64,000 nt of DNA. It comes from Deltaproteobacteria bacterium UBA6106. GTDB lineage: Bacteria; Desulfobacterota; Syntrophorhabdia; Syntrophorhabdales; Syntrophorhabdaceae. The stretch is from the NCBI GenBank assembly GCA_002428485.1, contig DIWM01000050.1, positions 21,705-85,704 on the forward strand, read 5' to 3'. The notes below the pieces were generated by a model, which was not told where the DNA came from, made no database searches, and was given only the letters and a program-made list of their open reading frames with translations. The translations under genes were made by a program, and so were the position numbers. This document shows positions 53,985 through 60,847 of the stretch, one piece after another (positions within the stretch are counted from its first letter, which is position 1; each line of letters opens with the position of its first letter).

Positions 53985-54362
53985 GTGAAACGCTATTTGT
54001 TCCACCATTCCCGCCATCTCAGAAACAATCCCACCGAAGTTGAAAAATTACTATGGCAACACTTGCGCATGAAGCAGATGCTGGGCTTGAAGTTTCGCAG
54101 GCAGCAGCCGATTGACAATTACATAGTTGATTTTATATGCTTTGAAAAGAAGCTTATAATAGAAGTCGATGGCGGGCAACATTCATTGCAGAAAGACGAG
54201 GACCGAGAAAGGGACATGCACCTGGAAAAGAATGGTTTTAAAATTCTAAGATTCTGGAATAATGAGGTACTGGAAAACATGGAAGGTGTTTTGGAGAAAA
54301 TAAGAAGCCATTGCCTGTGTCACCCACCCCTTGATCCCCTCCCGTCAAGGGAGGGGATATGA
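53985..54362 (+). CDS. DUF559 (Vsr-like) endonuclease-domain protein
   Basis: The 125-residue protein starts with GTG at 53985 directly after the hairpin repeats. It contains the DUF559 signature TEVEKLLWQHLRMKQMLGLK, RQQPIDNYIVDFICFEKKL and IEVDGGQH, which resemble a PD-(D/E)XK endonuclease core (D, ExD). Family members are small, widely exchanged proteins of unproven function, often next to repeats. The last residues come from the following repeat (HPPLDPLPSREGI). Its stop overlaps the ATG of the tandem-repeat frame. Confidence 0.82.
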   Translation: MKRYLFHHSRHLRNNPTEVEKLLWQHLRMKQMLGLKFRRQQPIDNYIVDFICFEKKLIIEVDGGQHSLQKDEDRERDMHLEKNGFKILRFWNNEVLENMEGVLEKIRSHCLCHPPLDPLPSREGI

Positions 54363-54676
54363 AAGGTAAGCTCCCTGACGCCGTCTTCAACGAAAGAGGG
54401 GATATGAAAGGCAAGCTCCCTTCCGCCGTCTTCAACGAAAGAGGGGATATGAAAGGCAATCTCCCTGCCGCCGTCTTCAACGAAAGAGGGGATATGAAAG
54501 GCAAGCTCCCTGCCGCCGTCTTCAACAAAAAAGGGGATATGAAAGGCAAGCTCCCTGCCGCCGTCTTCAACAAAAGAGGGGATATGAAAGGCAAGCTCCC
54601 TGCCGCCGTCTTCAACAAAAGAGGGCAGAAGAGAGGTATATTGACTGTCGCTACGGCATCAAGGAAGGGCAGATGA
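54359..54676 (+). repeat. 48-bp tandem repeat (about six copies) with an open frame
   Basis: A 48-bp unit repeats about six times between 54350 and 54630 with a few substitutions. Because 48 is a multiple of three it keeps a 105-residue frame open, of the form MKGKLPAAVFNERGD repeated. Each unit contains GAGGGGATATG, a ribosome-site-plus-ATG arrangement. The frame overlaps both neighbours by 4 bp. I doubt that it is a functional protein; it looks like a repeat derived from the CCCGTCAAGGGAGGGGATAT hairpin. Confidence 0.75.
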
Positions 54677-56106
54677 GCGTTATGCTGTCCATCGTTATCA
54701 TCACCAGGGACACAAAAGATCTTCTGCAACAGCTTTTGCGCTCCATCGAGCACGACAGATCCCTCAAGGCCTTCCTGCAGGAGACTGTTGTCATTGACAA
54801 CGCCTCTGCCGACGGAACGGGAGACATGATCGGCAGTGAGTTCCCATGGACGATCTATATAAGGAATGACAGGAACATGGGCTTTGCGGCATCGGCGAAC
54901 CAGGGGATCGATCGATCGACAGGAAAGTACGCGCTGCTTCTCAATTCAGATACGATCCTCATCGAAGGCGAAATTACAAAGATGCTCGCGTTCATGGAAG
55001 AACATGAAGACGTCGGGATATGCGGCCCTCAGCTTGTCTACCCCGATATGCGGCCTCAGCGCTCCTCCGCCTCCATCCCGTCCCTCCCCACCGAAGTCCT
55101 GCCTTTCCTCGCGCCTCGCACCTCCGCCTCCGGCATCGATAATCGATCATCGATAATCGATCATCGAATGTCCGGTGGTTCGCCTGACGCCTCACGCCTT
55201 ACGCCTCACGAGGATTCGCGCTCTCCGCTCTCCGCTCTCAGCTCTCAGCCCTCAGTTCGCGACGTTCCGTCGATCATCGGCGCTGCCATGATGATCAGGA
55301 AGTCATTGTTTAAAGCACTCTCGGGGTTTGACGAGCAGTTCTTTTTCTTCCTCGAAGAGACAGACCTCTGCCTCCGCACAACACGGCAATCAGCCGTCAG
55401 CAGGCAGCAGACAGCTATCAGCGATCAGCAGGCAGTATCGATAATCGATAATCGATCATCGATCATCGATGAAACCAGTTCTCCGCCCCCCGATTCACCT
55501 GACCAGCATCCAGTATCCAGCATCCAGTATCGAGTATCCAGCGACCAGCATCCAGCATCGAGTATCCAGCATCAAGTATCGATAATCGGCAATCGGCAAT
55601 CGGCAATCGATGAGACCAGTTCTTCCCCTCGCGACGCCGACGGTTCGTCTAACGTTGAACCCCCGATAGAGTCATTCGAGGGCAGGCATGGAACATTGAA
55701 CGTTGAACCTTCTTCTCATCCCTCCGCCCTCCGCTCTCCGCCTGAAGTCTCGCCCCGCACGCCTCACGCCTCACGCCTCACGGTTTCAAACAGAGTTGTC
55801 CTCCTCCCCGACGTCAGGGTTATCCACCTCCAGGGGAAGACAGTAGGAAAGAACTGGATCAAAGGCAGGGTCGAATACAACATCTCGCTCTACAAGTTTA
55901 TTAAAAAACATCACAGCCCCCTCTATTACCGTACCTTCCAGGCTGTGCGCTTCCTGAAATCCTCCATTGTCATCCTCGCCCTCTCTCTCCTTCCTTTCCT
56001 CCTCGTAAGCAAGAGCACCCGAAGACGCTACATTTACTACTGGAAGATCCTCCTCTGGCATCTGACCGCCTGCCCCCCCACCGCCGGCTTAAGACCCCCG
56101 GCATAG
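54673..56106 (+). CDS. Family 2 glycosyltransferase carrying two large repeat-encoded inserts
   Basis: The 477-residue protein has a GT2 core: LSIVIITRDTKDLLQQLLRS, VVIDNASADGTGD, NMGFAASANQGI and LLNSDT, then GAAMMIRKSLFKALSGFDEQ and FFFLEETDLCLR, and a C-terminal region with a membrane-like SSIVILALSLLPFLLV. Such enzymes add sugars to cell-surface polysaccharides. Residues about 137-198 and 237-375 are encoded by heptamer repeats, about 40 percent of the protein, including IDNRSSIIDHRMSGGSPD. The first lies in the core and the second follows the ETDLCLR motif, so activity is uncertain. Confidence 0.82.
   Translation: MSVMLSIVIITRDTKDLLQQLLRSIEHDRSLKAFLQETVVIDNASADGTGDMIGSEFPWTIYIRNDRNMGFAASANQGIDRSTGKYALLLNSDTILIEGEITKMLAFMEEHEDVGICGPQLVYPDMRPQRSSASIPSLPTEVLPFLAPRTSASGIDNRSSIIDHRMSGGSPDASRLTPHEDSRSPLSALSSQPSVRDVPSIIGAAMMIRKSLFKALSGFDEQFFFFLEETDLCLRTTRQSAVSRQQTAISDQQAVSIIDNRSSIIDETSSPPPDSPDQHPVSSIQYRVSSDQHPASSIQHQVSIIGNRQSAIDETSSSPRDADGSSNVEPPIESFEGRHGTLNVEPSSHPSALRSPPEVSPRTPHASRLTVSNRVVLLPDVRVIHLQGKTVGKNWIKGRVEYNISLYKFIKKHHSPLYYRTFQAVRFLKSSIVILALSLLPFLLVSKSTRRRYIYYWKILLWHLTACPPTAGLRPPA
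55085..55265. repeat. In-frame heptamer insert 1 in the glycosyltransferase gene
   Basis: CGATAAT/CGATCAT units (55135-55170), GTCCGGTGGTTCGCCTGA, TCACGCC/TTACGCC units (55188-55212) and CTCTCCG/CTCTCAG units (55218-55255) follow each other without a stop in frame. The unit order matches the iorA inserts. Confidence 0.88.
55385..55795. repeat. In-frame heptamer insert 2 in the glycosyltransferase gene (about 410 bp)
   Basis: This is the longest in-frame block. It contains CAGCCGT/CAGCAGA units, CGATAAT/CGATCAT units, a CCAGCAT/CCAGTAT/CGAGTAT run (55500-55580), CGGCAAT units (55585-55605), GAACATTGAACGTTGAACCT, CTCCGCC units and TCACGCC units. No stop occurs in the used frame across it. Confidence 0.9.
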
Positions 56107-56177
56107 CGCAAAGTCCGTAAGTCGTAAGGCGTAAGGCGTGGAAGACCGTTTATTGTCCTAATCAAAAATGAACCTCT

Positions 56178-56306
56178 CAGTAGCAAGCTGCGAGGTATCA
56201 GAGGATAGAAACTGCATGATCATGCCCCCTCACCCTGACCCTCTCCCGCCAGGGGAGAGGGAATAGTGTTACCCCGCAGCAAGCTGCGGGGAATCATCCG
56301 GATTGA
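56178..56306 (-). repeat. Multi-hairpin element with CATGATCATG core, reverse copy
   Basis: Reading on the minus strand gives the same module order as 16010-16145, including the CCCCGCAGCAAGCTGCGGGG palindrome (56272-56291) and the CCCTCTCCC hairpin. It lies 3-prime of the convergent four-helix-bundle gene. Confidence 0.75.
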
Positions 56307-56327
56307 AGGCATAAGATAAATAGTTTG

Positions 56328-56717
56328 TTATCGTTTAACTTTGAGTTGATTTTTGATCAGACCTGTTAGCATTTTATCTATGCGTTCCATTGTTGTATTT
56401 AACGTATCGTATAGGTCTGTAGCGATATATTTGAGTTGCAGGGCTATCTCGAGCTGCGTATCAAGTTCGCTCAACGAACCTTGCGCGACGTGAAGAAAAT
56501 TTGCAAATTCCTTTTTTGTGTTTCTTCCCGCACCTTCAGCTATGTTGCTTGGAATACTGAGGACCGATCTCCTCACTTGGGGTATAAGTACATATTTTTC
56601 TTCTGCCGGAAATGTCTTTGTAATATCAAAAATATCCAGTACAAACTTCATAGACAATTTCCATACGTCTAATTTTTTATGTGGTTTATCGATAATCCCC
56701 CCCTTACGACTTTCCAA
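56328..56717 (-). CDS. Four-helix-bundle (S23/23S-intervening-sequence type) protein, copy 1
   Basis: The 129-residue protein has the family hallmarks KLDVWKLSMKFVLDIFDITK, QVRRSVLSIPSNIAEGAGR and EFANFLHVAQGSLSELDTQL. Relatives are found in 23S rRNA intervening sequences and as the Avd accessory protein of diversity-generating retroelements; no reverse transcriptase is present here. Full length and intact. Molecular role is unknown. Confidence 0.88.
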   Translation of the reverse strand: MESRKGGIIDKPHKKLDVWKLSMKFVLDIFDITKTFPAEEKYVLIPQVRRSVLSIPSNIAEGAGRNTKKEFANFLHVAQGSLSELDTQLEIALQLKYIATDLYDTLNTTMERIDKMLTGLIKNQLKVKR

Positions 56718-56835
56718 CCCTGTTCTCGCTACCCTTGCTTCTTCTTACATTTCATGACTTACGGCTATATTGTTCTGCCTTACGAATAAATCACCTAACG
56801 CCTCACGCCTTACGACTTACGGGTGTTTCTTGCTC
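56718..56835. repeat. Heptamer-like repeats between two minus-strand genes
   Basis: CCTAACG/CCTCACG/CCTTACG heptamers at 56790-56822. No gene is seen. Confidence 0.6.
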
Positions 56836-57051
56836 TTAACTCTCCAGTATAAAAATTACTTCCAGCGTTACCCTGAACTCAACGATCTTCCCGTCTTCCA
56901 CCCGCGCGCGCTGTTCCTGAACGCGGATGCCTGTTATGCCCCTCAATGTTTTCGAAGCCCTCTTGAAGCCCACCATGATAGCATCTTCGAAGCTCTTCGG
57001 CGAACCCGCAACGATCTCTGTCACACGTGCTACTCTGCCTTCAGACCTCAT
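56836..57051 (-). CDS. Dodecin
   Basis: The 71-residue protein starts at the ATG at 57051, which has GGAGGG 7 nt upstream; the ATG at 57069 is unlikely. The sequence RVARVTEIVAGSPKSFEDAI and the following RASKTLRGITGIRVQEQ are diagnostic of dodecin, a dodecameric flavin-binding storage protein. It appears monocistronic with its own promoter. Confidence 0.93.
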   Translation of the reverse strand: MRSEGRVARVTEIVAGSPKSFEDAIMVGFKRASKTLRGITGIRVQEQRARVEDGKIVEFRVTLEVIFILES

Positions 57052-57089
57052 AGACCAACCCTCCTTCATTATTTATGATGATAACTAAA

Positions 57090-57118
57090 GAAATAGCAGG
57101 AAGAACCAATCCTGTCAA
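57090..57118 (-). promoter_or_regulatory. Putative sigma-70 promoter of the dodecin gene
   Basis: On the minus strand TTGACA (57118-57113) is followed after 17 nt by TATTTC (57095-57090). It lies about 40 nt ahead of the chosen dodecin start. Confidence 0.6.
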
Positions 57119-57451
57119 CAGTTTTCAACAAACAGAAGACAGCTATCAGCCGTAAGGCGAAAGGAGATTAAGACATAGCGCTGGATACTTGATACTGGAT
57201 ACTGGATGAGAACAGCAGCCAGGAAGGGATCGAGCCGATAGCACAACGTTAAGACAAAATAGACTAAATGGACCAAATAGACCATATGAACGCAATAAAA
57301 ACTGCTTGACATTATTATACAATCGGCTTAACATTTACTCTGTTCAGTGTCTGAACAAACTCCAAATAGCTGTAATCCTTCATTTTTCATAAAATGAAAC
57401 GGCGGTAGCCTGCCTTGAAAACAGTGAAATGTAAAAAGTGAAAGGTGAAAT
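57119..57451. repeat. Gap with GGACCAAATA-type nonamers and GAAAGGT heptamers
   Basis: GATACTG/GATACTT heptamers lie at 57182-57208, a 9-bp run (GACTAAATG, GACCAAATA, GACCATATG) at 57258-57290, and GTGAAAGGTG-type units at 57425-57452. The last of these may serve as the ribosome site of the next gene. No gene is seen. Confidence 0.65.
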
Positions 57452-57829
57452 GTGGAGGATACAAGAGCACATAAAAATCTGGACGTATGGAAAAGATCAA
57501 TAGAACTTTCCAAACTGATTTACCAAGTCACATCATATTTCCCCTCTACTGAGCAATTTGGATTAATATCCCAAATGCGCAGAGCTGTTGTTTCAATACC
57601 GAGTAATTTAGCTGAAGGCGCAGCACGGTCTGGAAGAAAAGAATTTCTTCAGTTTATCAATATTGCACAGGGTTCATTAAGTGAATTGGATGCGCAAGTA
57701 GAACTTTCTAAAGAATTGGGATTTTTAGATCAAAAAAATTATAATGATATTTTAGCCAAACTCAAGATGATATCAAGGCAACTCTTTGGACTGGCAAAAG
57801 CAATAAAAGGAAAGAAGACAAAAGATTAA
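57452..57829 (+). CDS. Four-helix-bundle (S23 type) protein, copy 2
   Basis: The 125-residue protein begins with GTG at 57452; no canonical Shine-Dalgarno is present, but AAAGGTG from a heptamer unit lies 5 nt upstream. It contains KNLDVWKRSIELSKLIYQ, QMRRAVVSIPSNLAEGAARS and QFINIAQGSLSELDAQVELS. It is intact and clearly related to copy 1 but diverged. Function is unknown. Confidence 0.85.
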   Translation: MEDTRAHKNLDVWKRSIELSKLIYQVTSYFPSTEQFGLISQMRRAVVSIPSNLAEGAARSGRKEFLQFINIAQGSLSELDAQVELSKELGFLDQKNYNDILAKLKMISRQLFGLAKAIKGKKTKD

Positions 57830-57879
57830 AGATTTCCAACCTTTCACATTTCACCTTTCACATTTCACATTTTAAAAAG

Positions 57880-58209
57880 ATGAACGAGTCCCATTTCAAT
57901 ACCCTTCGCGAGCTCTCATCGAACGGCAATCTGACCCAGCGGGAGCTTTCGGAGAGGCTGGGCTTAAGCCTCGGCAGCGTGAACTTTGTCATCCAGGCCC
58001 TCATCGGCAAGGGCTACGTGAAGGCGCAGCGCTTCAAGAATTCAAAGAACAAGATGGGCTACATGTACATCCTCACGCCAAAAGGGGTAAAAGAGAAGGT
58101 CATCCAGACCGAGCAGTTTATCCAGAGAAAGATGGCCGAGTACGAACGGATAAGGCGGGAGCTCGAATTGCTCAAAAAAGAGAGCTCATACAAGGACAAC
58201 AATCCGTGA
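57880..58209 (+). CDS. MarR-like winged-helix regulator, EPS-associated type
   Basis: The 109-residue protein has a helix-turn-helix TQRELSERLGLSLGSVNFVI and a wing KMGYMYILTPKGVKEKV, followed by a C-terminal coiled coil (FIQRKMAEYERIRRELELLK). This layout matches the MarR-family EPS-associated transcriptional regulators that often begin exopolysaccharide loci. The glycosyltransferase at 54673 is the only surface-sugar gene visible nearby, so the link is tentative. Confidence 0.82.
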   Translation: MNESHFNTLRELSSNGNLTQRELSERLGLSLGSVNFVIQALIGKGYVKAQRFKNSKNKMGYMYILTPKGVKEKVIQTEQFIQRKMAEYERIRRELELLKKESSYKDNNP

Positions 58210-58450
58210 AATGCCTTAAGATCCCTGTCTCTCGCCCGCTTCGCTCGAGCCCGCAGAGTACGCAGAGAAAGACAGGAAATATCTGTGAGCAGTATCATGA
58301 GACTGCCTGATCCTGCCCACACTTCATGCCCTTGTCAGGGCAGAAGAAAGTTATACCCGCAGGGGTATGCGGGTTTGCCGGTTTCCACCTTTCACCTTTC
58401 ACCTTTCACCTTTCACCTTTTACCTTTCACCTTTCACCTTTTACCGAAAC
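58210..58450. repeat. Modular CTCTGCG-type repeat plus TTTCACC heptamers
   Basis: The first part has TCGCCCGCTTCGCTCGAGCC and GCAGAGTACGCAGAGAAAGA, then an inverted repeat around CAGTATCATGAGACTG, CATGCCCTTGTCAGGGCAGA and CCGCAGGGGTATGCGGGTTT. Positions 58385-58444 are TTTCACC/TTTTACC heptamers. The same modules recur at 60218, 62745 and 63868. Confidence 0.8.
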
Positions 58451-58505
58451 GTCTTATTGAAATACGTACCATATTTTGCTATTATGTACGTATGGAGGTA
58501 TAAAG

Positions 58506-58754
58506 ATGGAGACAAAATTGACGCTGAAACTGGACTCGGTAATAATTAAGCGGGCCAAGCGTTATGTCAATAAGCATAAGGGATTGAGTCTGTCAAAACT
58601 TGTGGGAATATATTTCAGGTCTCTCACGAGCGAAGAAAATACAGACAAGTCAGTCCCTCCAATCGTGTCGAGCCTGGCCGGTGTTGCCATGAAAACAAAG
58701 AATAAGAACCTGAAAGACGAATATACGGGATACCTTATCAAGAAATATAAATAA
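58506..58754 (+). CDS. DUF6364-like antitoxin of a PIN toxin pair
   Basis: The ATG at 58506 has GGAGG upstream; the protein has 82 residues. It begins METKLTLKLDSVIIKRAKRY with VNKHKGLSLSKLVGIYF, a ribbon-helix-helix-like pattern typical of DUF6364 antitoxins. It should bind and neutralise the PIN protein, whose ATG overlaps its TAA (TAATG). Confidence 0.82.
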   Translation: METKLTLKLDSVIIKRAKRYVNKHKGLSLSKLVGIYFRSLTSEENTDKSVPPIVSSLAGVAMKTKNKNLKDEYTGYLIKKYK

Positions 58755-59191
58755 TGGACAAGATATTCATCGATACAGACATTATTCTTGATCTGATCCA
58801 GCAAAGAGAACCTTTTTATAGAGATGCCGTAAAACTGTTTTCTCTTGTTGAAGAGAAGCAGATTACGGGGTATGTCTCGCCTCTTATATTCGCAAACCTG
58901 TACTATATCTTGCGCAAAGCAGATTCGAAAACATTTGCCGTCCAAACGCTCGTGCGCCTAAAAGCTCTTGTGAGGGTTCTTGCCATTGACGAAAAGATAA
59001 TAGAGCTGGCTCTTTCTTCCGGCTTTAGAGACTTTGAAGATGCAATACAATACTACGCGGCATCAGGAGCCAAACTAAAATATCTTATAACGCGAAATAA
59101 GGCCGACTACAGAGAATCAGGCATCATCGTGTGCACAGCCAGGGAATATCTGACAATACGATCATCAATACCCAAAAGCAAACAGCCTTAA
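58754..59191 (+). CDS. PIN-domain ribonuclease toxin
   Basis: The 145-residue protein has the acidic PIN residues in IFIDTDIILDLI (N-terminus), the central Glu/Asp region and GFRDFEDAIQYYAA near 98, followed by LITRNKADY. These make a single-stranded RNA nuclease active site. It is translationally coupled to the DUF6364-like antitoxin, forming a VapBC-type pair. Confidence 0.88.
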   Translation: MDKIFIDTDIILDLIQQREPFYRDAVKLFSLVEEKQITGYVSPLIFANLYYILRKADSKTFAVQTLVRLKALVRVLAIDEKIIELALSSGFRDFEDAIQYYAASGAKLKYLITRNKADYRESGIIVCTAREYLTIRSSIPKSKQP

Positions 59192-59204
59192 AATATCCCC
59201 CGCA

Positions 59205-59290
59205 GGGGTATGCAGGTTTGCCGGTTTCCACCTTTTACCTTTTACCTTTTACCTTTCACCTTTCACCTTTCACCTTTCACCTTTCACCGA
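59205..59290. repeat. CCGCAGGGGTATGC module and TTTCACC heptamers
   Basis: CCCGCAGGGGTATGCAGGTT and about nine TTTTACC/TTTCACC heptamers. The same pairing occurs at 58355-58444, on the other side of the toxin-antitoxin pair, so this pair is flanked by direct repeats. Confidence 0.85.
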
Positions 59291-59397
59291 TGTGACTGGG
59301 CGAGAGAAAAAGCTGCCCGCGCATATACGCCTGCCGGCGACAAAATGGTAGCAGAAAAACCTTGTATCGTATAAAGTATAACAAAATGGGTTCTTGA

Positions 59398-59811
59398 TTG
59401 AATAGTTCATTGATCAAAATATTGAAAAAGAGGCTTGCCTCAGAGAGGGGAGTAGATTTTGCATATCTCTTCGGTTCGCAGGCGCGAAATGATGTGGGAG
59501 CACTAAGTGACATAGACATCGCCGTGCATCTTGACAATAACGTGGATGGTTTTGTCTACCGGCTTTATCTGACAGAAGAAATAATGAAGGCTGTCGGGAG
59601 AGAAGAGATAGATGTCGTAATAATGAATAACGCAACAACGTTTTTATGTTATCAGATCATAAAAGACGGTATTCTTCTGAAGGACGACAAAAAACTGAGG
59701 CTCAACTTTGAGATGCGCATTGTGAAGGGTTATCTTGATACCCGGTACCTTCGCAGCACGCAACTGTCATACATGAAAGAACATATTAAGGCGGGCACAT
59801 TCTTTGGTTAG
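59398..59811 (+). CDS. MNT-type nucleotidyltransferase (MntA antitoxin-like)
   Basis: The 137-residue frame starts with TTG at 59398, as no ATG or GTG is available upstream of the catalytic core, so the start is uncertain. The motif YLFGSQARNDVGALSDIDIA (GSxAR and DxD) is the polymerase-beta-type nucleotidyltransferase site. In MntA-HepT modules this enzyme AMPylates and neutralises the HEPN toxin. The overlap with the next gene by 8 bp supports the pair. Confidence 0.83.
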   Translation: MNSSLIKILKKRLASERGVDFAYLFGSQARNDVGALSDIDIAVHLDNNVDGFVYRLYLTEEIMKAVGREEIDVVIMNNATTFLCYQIIKDGILLKDDKKLRLNFEMRIVKGYLDTRYLRSTQLSYMKEHIKAGTFFG

Positions 59812-60217
59812 GAAAGAACTGATAGCGGCAAGGCTTGGTAGATTGCGCGAATATATGCGCATCCTGAAAGCTATTCAGAGATATAGCCTTGAAAGCTTCA
59901 AGAACGATGTATTCATTCATGCAACGGCAGAACGGTACCTTCAGCTCGCTATCGAATGTGTTCTTGATATAGGCAACCACGTCATAGCAGATCGTAGCTT
60001 TCGTAAGCCTGACACCTACGCTGAGATATTTGAAATACTCCTTGAGAACAAGATTATACCAAAGAAGCTCTTTAAGGAGCTTGAGGGCATGTCGGCATTC
60101 AGGAATGTTCTCGTTCATGATTATTTGCAAATTGACCTTGATAAGGTCTATGACATTCTTCACAAAAGACTTCCGTCCCTTGAAAAACTTGGAGCAGCAT
60201 TCAGCCGTCTGCTCTGA
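59804..60217 (+). CDS. HEPN-domain toxin (HepT/DUF86)
   Basis: The 137-residue helical protein starts with TTG at 59804 inside the MNT gene. It contains the HEPN RNase motif RNVLVHDY (RxxxxH, here R-NVLV-H) near residue 105, with ATAERYLQLAIECVLDIGNH before it. HEPN proteins of this type cleave RNA and are held by the MNT partner. This is the first of two MNT/HEPN pairs in the window. Confidence 0.85.
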   Translation: MVRKELIAARLGRLREYMRILKAIQRYSLESFKNDVFIHATAERYLQLAIECVLDIGNHVIADRSFRKPDTYAEIFEILLENKIIPKKLFKELEGMSAFRNVLVHDYLQIDLDKVYDILHKRLPSLEKLGAAFSRLL

Positions 60218-60395
60218 TGAACGTATCTCTCGCCCGCTTCGCTCGAGCCCGCAGAGTACACAGAGAAAGACAGAATATATTGTCGGCAGAAGTAAGAGAG
60301 ACATCATTCTGCCGACACTCTCAGCACCTGACGGTGCGAGAATAAATTCACCCTACACGCCGAAGGCGTTGAGGGTTTACCCTGATATCAGATAA
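60218..60395. repeat. Modular CTCTGCG-type repeat with GTCGGCAGAA/TTCTGCCGAC stem
   Basis: TCGCCCGCTTCGCTCGAGCC and GCAGAGTACACAGAGAAAGA are followed by an inverted repeat GTCGGCAGAA/TTCTGCCGAC (about 60281-60318) and CTCAGCACCTGACGGTGCGA. The same order occurs at 62820-62930 and 63340-63440. Confidence 0.85.
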
Positions 60396-60398
60396 GCC

Positions 60399-60811
60399 AT
60401 GAAATTGACCCGTTTCGAAGAGATCGAAGCCTGGCAAGAAGCAAGAAAACTTGTCATAGCGTTTATAGAGTATGTAGCGTTATTGCGTTTAAAAGAGATT
60501 ATAGTCTAAGTGACCAGATAAAACGTGCAGCAGTTTCGATCATGGCGAACATCGCTGAAGGATTTATTCGTCGCTCCGACAAAGAATTTATACAATTTCT
60601 GTTCATAGCAATGGCATCATGTGCAGAGGTTCAGAGTCATTTGTACATTGCCCTGGATCAGGGCTTTATTGAACATAATGAATTTAACCAGATTTACAAC
60701 CAAGCCGATAAGACTGCGCGAATGATTTCTGGTCTTATTAAATACCTGCGATCCTCGACCAAACAGACTAAACAGACTAAACAGACTAAACAGACCAAAC
60801 AGACCAGATAG
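60399..60811 (+). pseudogene. Four-helix-bundle (S23 type) gene, copy 3, frameshifted
   Basis: The ATG at 60399 gives KLTRFEEIEAWQEARKLVIA, then the frame is lost at about 60465-60480. The family sequence continues in another frame as AFKRDYSLSDQIKRAAVSIM and ANIAEGFIRRSDKEFIQFLF. A single-base indel would restore it. The C-terminus runs into 9-bp repeats that encode TKQTKQTKQTKQTR before a stop. It is either a young pseudogene or a sequencing error. Confidence 0.8.
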
Positions 60812-60838
60812 ACCAGATAGACCAAATAGACCAAACCG
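60758..60838. repeat. ACCAAACAG-type nonamer array
   Basis: About nine tandem 9-bp units (CTAAACAGA, CCAAACAGA, CCAGATAGA, CCAAATAGA) follow each other. The same nonamer type occurs at 57258-57290. It supplies the C-terminal TKQ repeats and stop of the preceding pseudogene. Confidence 0.88.
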
Positions 60839-60847
60839 GGGGTTACT

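Noticed and set aside
54350..54630. A CRISPR-like array of 48-bp units.
   Set aside because: The whole 48-bp unit is conserved, so there are no spacers.
56328..57829. A diversity-generating retroelement, because the four-helix-bundle proteins resemble Avd.
   Set aside because: No reverse transcriptase or template/variable repeat pair is visible in the window.
60542..60811. An independent 89-residue gene.
   Set aside because: It is the downstream part of a frameshifted four-helix-bundle gene whose N-terminus is encoded at 60399 in another frame.
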